Assembly (NCBI GenBank): GCA_964035545.1 | Contig: OZ037771.1 | Coordinates: forward strand, 1,054,001 to 1,118,000 | DNA: 64,000 bases | Direction: 5' to 3' | DNA from: Bugula neritina | Lineage: Eukaryota > Bryozoa > Gymnolaemata > Cheilostomatida > Bugulidae | In this document: positions 58,869-64,000 of the stretch, one piece after another | Position numbering within the stretch: position 1 is the stretch's first letter | How the letters are laid out: every line of letters starts with the position of its first letter | Program-made: the position numbers and the translations under genes | The notes under the pieces: model-generated | The model's input: only the letters and a program-made list of their open reading frames with translations | The model's database searches: none | Told to the model about the DNA's origin: nothing

Positions 58869-61800
58869 AAGGAGCTAGGGGTGAGTAACAGCATTTTGTA
58901 CATTCATTTACACTTATCTCACGAAAAGCAAATGTATCATAGTGCATGTATATCATAGTATGTGAACCTTTATAATATATTGATACCTACAATGTACAAC
59001 TCCCCATAATATTAACACCTATAACTATAGAAGGATATTTGTAAGATGTAAATACCTCTAACATATAAATATAATACAAAGTTTCGACATAAATACTGTG
59101 ACATAATTGTAGTGAAGTTTTGTTTAGAAGTTTTTATAAAAAGATGTAGTAGAATTAGAAATTAGAGTTAGAAATTCAACCTGTATAAAATACTAAAACT
59201 ATAATTTATAATACTAGTATAACCAGCATTAAAATATTTATTCTATATATTGTGTAAAATCAAACATTATATTTATTTTACACTATCACAGTCATTTATA
59301 TAATACTTTTGTTATTAAATTGAATAATTAATCATGTATATGTGTAAGTACAGCTTAAGCTTAGTAATGCCATTAATACCATGACCTGAGTATATACTAG
59401 CATATCTGTGAGACCATCTATTACCTCAGAGTTACATACTGATTGCATTATACAGAACCTACACCCTGCCTCCATCTCTCCATACCATTGAAACTTATCT
59501 GATAAATCAACTATTTGCTCTTGTAAAATCAAATTTCAAAGTAAATCAGAATGACATATTTCATTTGTTGTGAGCATACAGGTGGCATGTGAGCTCAACA
59601 TCATGCTTGACTTAGTTTGTTCGCTGCCAAATGACAAATTCAGTCAATATTTGAGTGTGCTTTTGCTATTGAGAATAAGATTTGCAGCCTCTACGTGTAC
59701 AGAAGAACAACAAATAACTGGGGTTATGGAAAGTAAGTAGCAGAGTTAGCTGCAGGACTCCCAACTCTCACATAATCATTCTAATTGGATGGAACATTTT
59801 TGGTGTGAAGCAAAGAAAGTCGATTGTCACGGAGAAGATAAATCTCTTGATACACTTTCCAACACAAACTTGGTATTCCTAACATTTCAGAGTGCGTAAA
59901 AGTTGACAAAAAGGGAGTATTTTAGGCAAAACAACTCTACACTTAAACCAAAACTCTTTCAGGCCCAAATTGGTAAAAGTTGAGACAAATACACACAGCA
60001 AACACTGACCACTACAGCACTGTATCTCATATTCTACAGAAGACTACAACTAAACCTACACAACATTGCTAGCTTACTTTAAACAATACACTAGACTGGC
60101 ATAGCATTGATCCTTTAGAGAAAGTACACAAATACTGCTCGTAGTAATGCATGCTTTACTACCTACTCAATCATGACAACTTAGACAGCTGTCCAAACCT
60201 TCTCAATACTTAACTATTAACTCAGCCTTGTTGAGCATAGAGTAGTCACTCTGTTGTGGTACTAGTCACCAGTACCTCAACAATGAGTAACTAACATCCT
60301 GCCTATAGTAGGACTGGAGATCTCATATAAAATATATTAGATTGAAAATATGAATTGCCAAGGACTTCCTTTTAAACACAGCTTTCCACACATCCTTCCT
60401 GGTATTCACCCCTCCTTGGGTGACTGCAACTGCTAGATTTTATTCCATGTATCAGTCACTAGTTACGAGTCTCAGTTACTTACAGTCACTAGTCAAAGTT
60501 ACTCACAGTCACTACTCACAGTGACACACTCACTGCCTATACTAGTAGTTACTATTGTATAAAGATTAGCAATAGCAAGTCTAAGTATATACGTATATAT
60601 GGTTTACTTTACTACTATTACACTGTATTACTGTACTATTACTAATACTATACTGTATAGTAGCAGATTACTGCTGCTACTGTTACTGTCTCCAGTACTG
60701 TAACACTCAAGTAGTGTTTGCTTTACCTTTCAATGTGACTATATTTACAAGTGCATTGAGTAGTATTACCGTAGTAATAGTATTGAGGCAAGAATACCCA
60801 TAGATGTGGCATGTGTATGCAGCAGCAGTCAGCCAAAGGTGTGGTAGGCAGTAGTGGTAGGCAGGCAGCAGTAGTGGTAGGTAGGTCGACTGAACACTGC
60901 TGCGAGCTGCACTCATTTATTGTTAGGAAATTAATTTACTCGCCACCAAACAAATACAAGAGAGCAAGAAACGGCTAAACTTAACACATTTATCAATTTT
61001 CACCACGTCAACGTAGTCCCAGAGGAGCTCTTGCCACATTGTGTTCTAACATCTTTGAGGATATTAATAGTGACATTTGCCTTCAGGCCCATGGGTAGAA
61101 TCGAAGGCAAGCCATATGCAACCAATGCTTTAATTAATCACACACAGTTAATACACACTGGCAGATTGCTTGCCTTAAGTACTCTAAATAAAACTGGAAA
61201 TTCTGAGGTCACTTCAAGTGTGAGAAATAGTTTTGGTGAAAGAGTGAATATGCCATCACTCCTGTAACAATGTATTACTATCACTACTACAAAGTTTTAG
61301 TAGAAACATGACTCATTTTCATCTCTACAAACAGTAAACAAAAATACCCAGCCTCTATTTTTAGCTACTACTTTACTACCACCATGAACTAACAGGCCCT
61401 ACAACAGGTCCCACTGGTACCGGACAAGGTGTAATGTACATGATGTGTTGGAGAGATGAAAGCTAGATTGGGGTAGTTAGGGTCTTGTACGGTCAACACA
61501 CATTCTACACACCAAAAGAAGAACCTTTGTTCAAACTACAAAGTAGAGAATAATTGTAATCCGAGATAGAATAAGCTATTCTCAATTGAAAAGGCTTGAT
61601 TCTATCTCTTCGCAAATACAAGTAAAATTGTATCAAGTTACTAACAACACTTATGATACAGAATTACACGACTAAGATTTGCTGCTACACTTGTATTAGC
61701 ATGTCTTACACAGTGCACATTCAATACACAATGTTTCTACCTTGTTAGTATGCATGGTAGCACTTCCACTCAACTCAAATGTACGCATGGAGAAAGCATC

Positions 61801-63991
61801 ACAAGACTAATATTGATTCTATCGCCATTACAAAGACTCCTCAGCTACTCTATGCAGTGAATTGACTGTTGAAACTGTGATATGCCCTTTCATATGTACA
61901 TCATTTATTCCTTCGTGATGCTTTCTCTCAAATTAGTATCTTGAGTGCAAAAATATCTTACAAAGTCATAGCATTGTTTACTGAATGTGTATGTTACAGT
62001 AAATGTTGAAATTGATGGCCAACACTTGATGTAGAGTTTTGACTTGTATGATGTACTTTAGTAAAATCTGCAGGTTCCTGATTTTTACTGATCTATTAGA
62101 CAAGCACTAGCTGACACATGTCATGTATTGCTGCAGGTGCTTGCTCAGCTCCATGTCAGAGGATGGGAGATCGGTAAAGCTAACTGCTGCCTTAGGTTAA
62201 ACTTGGAAGATAATAATAGATGTAGGCAGCCACAACTACCAACCAATGTTATCTTTATGGCCATCAAAAGGAAATCAAATACCTGAACAATATCAATGGA
62301 AAAGCCATTATGGTTACGAAATCCATTATGGAGGATAAAGAGAGAAAAGATAGATATGGTGTGCAATTGTGACAAAGACTGTAAATAGAACAAAGAGTAT
62401 AACCAAATCCTATCACAGAAGAGGTTAAAGACAAAGTCTAGAGGATAACTCTCAGCAGCTTCTGAAATGCTGACCTTTTCTCCCATGCCGATTGGTGAGC
62501 TTAGAGTGTTTATTGAACAGAGGTGTAGTAGAGTACACTAATATGACAGTAATATACCAACTATAATATAATATGTTCAAGAATATAGTAGGTTAAAGTA
62601 GTTGTATTACAGTGTAAAGTACAACTAAAGATAGTGTAGTCAGGTTGTACAGCTTGTGACGGGCCATGCAAACTTATTTCGAAATGTGCAATGCTGTAAA
62701 AAACAAAAAGTCAATAGACATTACTTATTACGATATGGTAGAAGTAATGAGAGACGTGTTGAACGCTTGGGTAGTCAGTAATTCAGCCTCAAGTCATAGT
62801 CAATACTGATTCAAAGTTGGATAATATTAGCATTCAGGAAAATCTAATTAAGCATAGTCGACTAAGAAATGGAGAGAAAAGGTATGCTAGAGGTGTATTG
62901 AGCAGGGCATTGTGTGGTGAGAGCACACATACACTGTGCATGTCAAGTGAACTGGTTTCTAACACTTTATACATGCAATACACAGCATACAGCATAGCAG
63001 AGTGAAATATACAATTTCTTAGAATTTTATAAATCTACTGAATTAACAAGTAGTGAAGTAGTGGGGGATGTTTAGTATTGGTTGGTTTAAGGGGAAGCAT
63101 TGTGCTGAGTGTAGTATATAGGACTATAGTCAGTAAACTCAAGGACAGGCTGAGCTGAAACTAGCTGCATAGAAAATAATGAATGCTAATAACTTCGCAC
63201 ATCAAGTATGCTTGTAGGAAAAAATGACTACTATTCAACAATGACAATAAGGCCATTCATCTACGTGAAGAGTTTGTGAATGTTGAAAATCTTTAATCAA
63301 CAAAGCAAGACAAATACACTTCACAGACCCCTTTTACTGCAATGGCGGCTACAAGCCAAAGACCGTTTCAGATAGAGTGAAAGAACGGCAGGTAAAATTC
63401 TACCCAGTTAAAACTACAGCAAAATCCAATAAACTAGTAGAGAAGGAGACTAAAGCAGCCCTAATAAGACAGATTATACCGAGGGATATAATCAATTTGC
63501 ACTCAGGGAGTGTGTAGTGTTGATAGAGAGAACAGCTGGTGGCTATAGAGAGGAGAGATAGAGGAAGCTAAGAGCAAGTGTTGTGTCCATCCGAACATAT
63601 GTATGTTCTAAGAGATAACAGCACAGCTTATCAAGTCTGATGAACAAATAGAGAGTAGTATATACTATCTGTAACAATGTGGATAAGTGATGGATACACT
63701 AATAACAATTATCTTATAGTGTAAACAATACACCAGGAACATATGCAACTACCAGCACAACCCACAACAAAACCCTTTCACAGGCCACATACAACTAATT
63801 ATTAAATAATTAAACATATATTTTTTATTGTAAACATTTCTTTTACCTGTACAAGATATATTCCTTACCTTCAGGTACTAATAGGAATTTAATTTCTATA
63901 ATAATAACACTAATGCTATGCAGCAAGGTCAATCCTTGTACAGATAAGACTAAGTTCTGTAGTCACTGTCACCTGATAAAGGGTCACTCAC

Positions 63992-64000
63992 CTCACCATC
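63992..64000 (-). other. Possible exon end cut by the window edge
   Basis: On the minus strand GATGGTGAG is followed by GTGAGTGAC, a strong donor. This may be the 3' end of an upstream MBNL exon (5' UTR or coding) lying beyond the window. Confidence 0.25.

Larger units (their letters stand above)
56001..63991. other. No supported coding exon; probably MBNL 5' intron or upstream DNA
   Basis: Non-repetitive DNA without recognisable domains on either strand; open frames are short. It contains the X-box at 58280, a G-run at about 57927-57936 and a short 33-bp repeat at 58738-58868. If the donor at 63991 belongs to MBNL, this is a single roughly 8-kb intron. Confidence 0.45.

Noticed and set aside
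61031-61267. 78-codon plus-strand ORF
   Set aside because: No splice context, no domain, and a length expected by chance in this amount of sequence.

Overview
This is eukaryotic, specifically animal, nuclear DNA. Genes are split into many short exons with GT-AG introns, codon use is standard, and intergenic DNA is AT-rich. Simple tandem repeats are very abundant. No rRNA, tRNA, CRISPR array, transposase or reverse transcriptase was seen. A muscleblind-type gene together with a TROVE/NACHT/WD40 TEP1-type gene indicates a metazoan. The muscleblind second finger has the longer spacing I associate with invertebrate homologues, so an invertebrate is likely. I cannot name the phylum.

Three genes were resolved exon by exon. 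(1) Positions 976-20284, plus strand: the last 38 exons of a TEP1-like gene (telomerase protein component 1, a vault and telomerase RNA-binding protein). Its start lies left of the window. All 37 junctions keep one frame and give 2094 codons plus a stop. Domain order is TROVE/vWA-like, DUF4062, NACHT ATPase, then about 1000 residues of WD40 repeats. (2) Positions 30929-33299, plus strand: a complete 8-exon lysosomal glycosidase of 409 residues. Its specificity residues (Ser188, Ala191) mark it as alpha-N-acetylgalactosaminidase (NAGA) rather than alpha-galactosidase A. (3) Positions about 36564-55935, minus strand and convergent with NAGA: a muscleblind-like (MBNL) splicing regulator spread over about 19 kb. 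The frame-consistent exon chain encodes not two but three tandem pairs of CCCH zinc fingers.

Repeats are the other main content. Many TEP1 introns and many MBNL introns hold their own minisatellite with a private unit of 10-36 bp. Some units contain the neighbouring splice site: TEP1 intron 4 repeats the acceptor plus the first 12 bases of the next exon. One array beside the first MBNL zinc-finger exon carries, in the sense RNA, twelve copies of a sequence matching the 5' end of U1 snRNA.

The gene-poor stretches (20285-30900, 33300-36560 and 56000-64000) hold UTRs, AT-rich intergenic or intronic DNA and repeats, with no gene I can support. The MBNL gene probably continues beyond the right edge, where a minus-strand splice donor is visible at 63991.

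The items most worth a second look are the six-finger muscleblind, the U1-mimic array, the splice-site-bearing minisatellites, and several alternative exons of MBNL: an out-of-frame 215-bp exon, a 51-bp in-frame cassette and a pair of competing donors.
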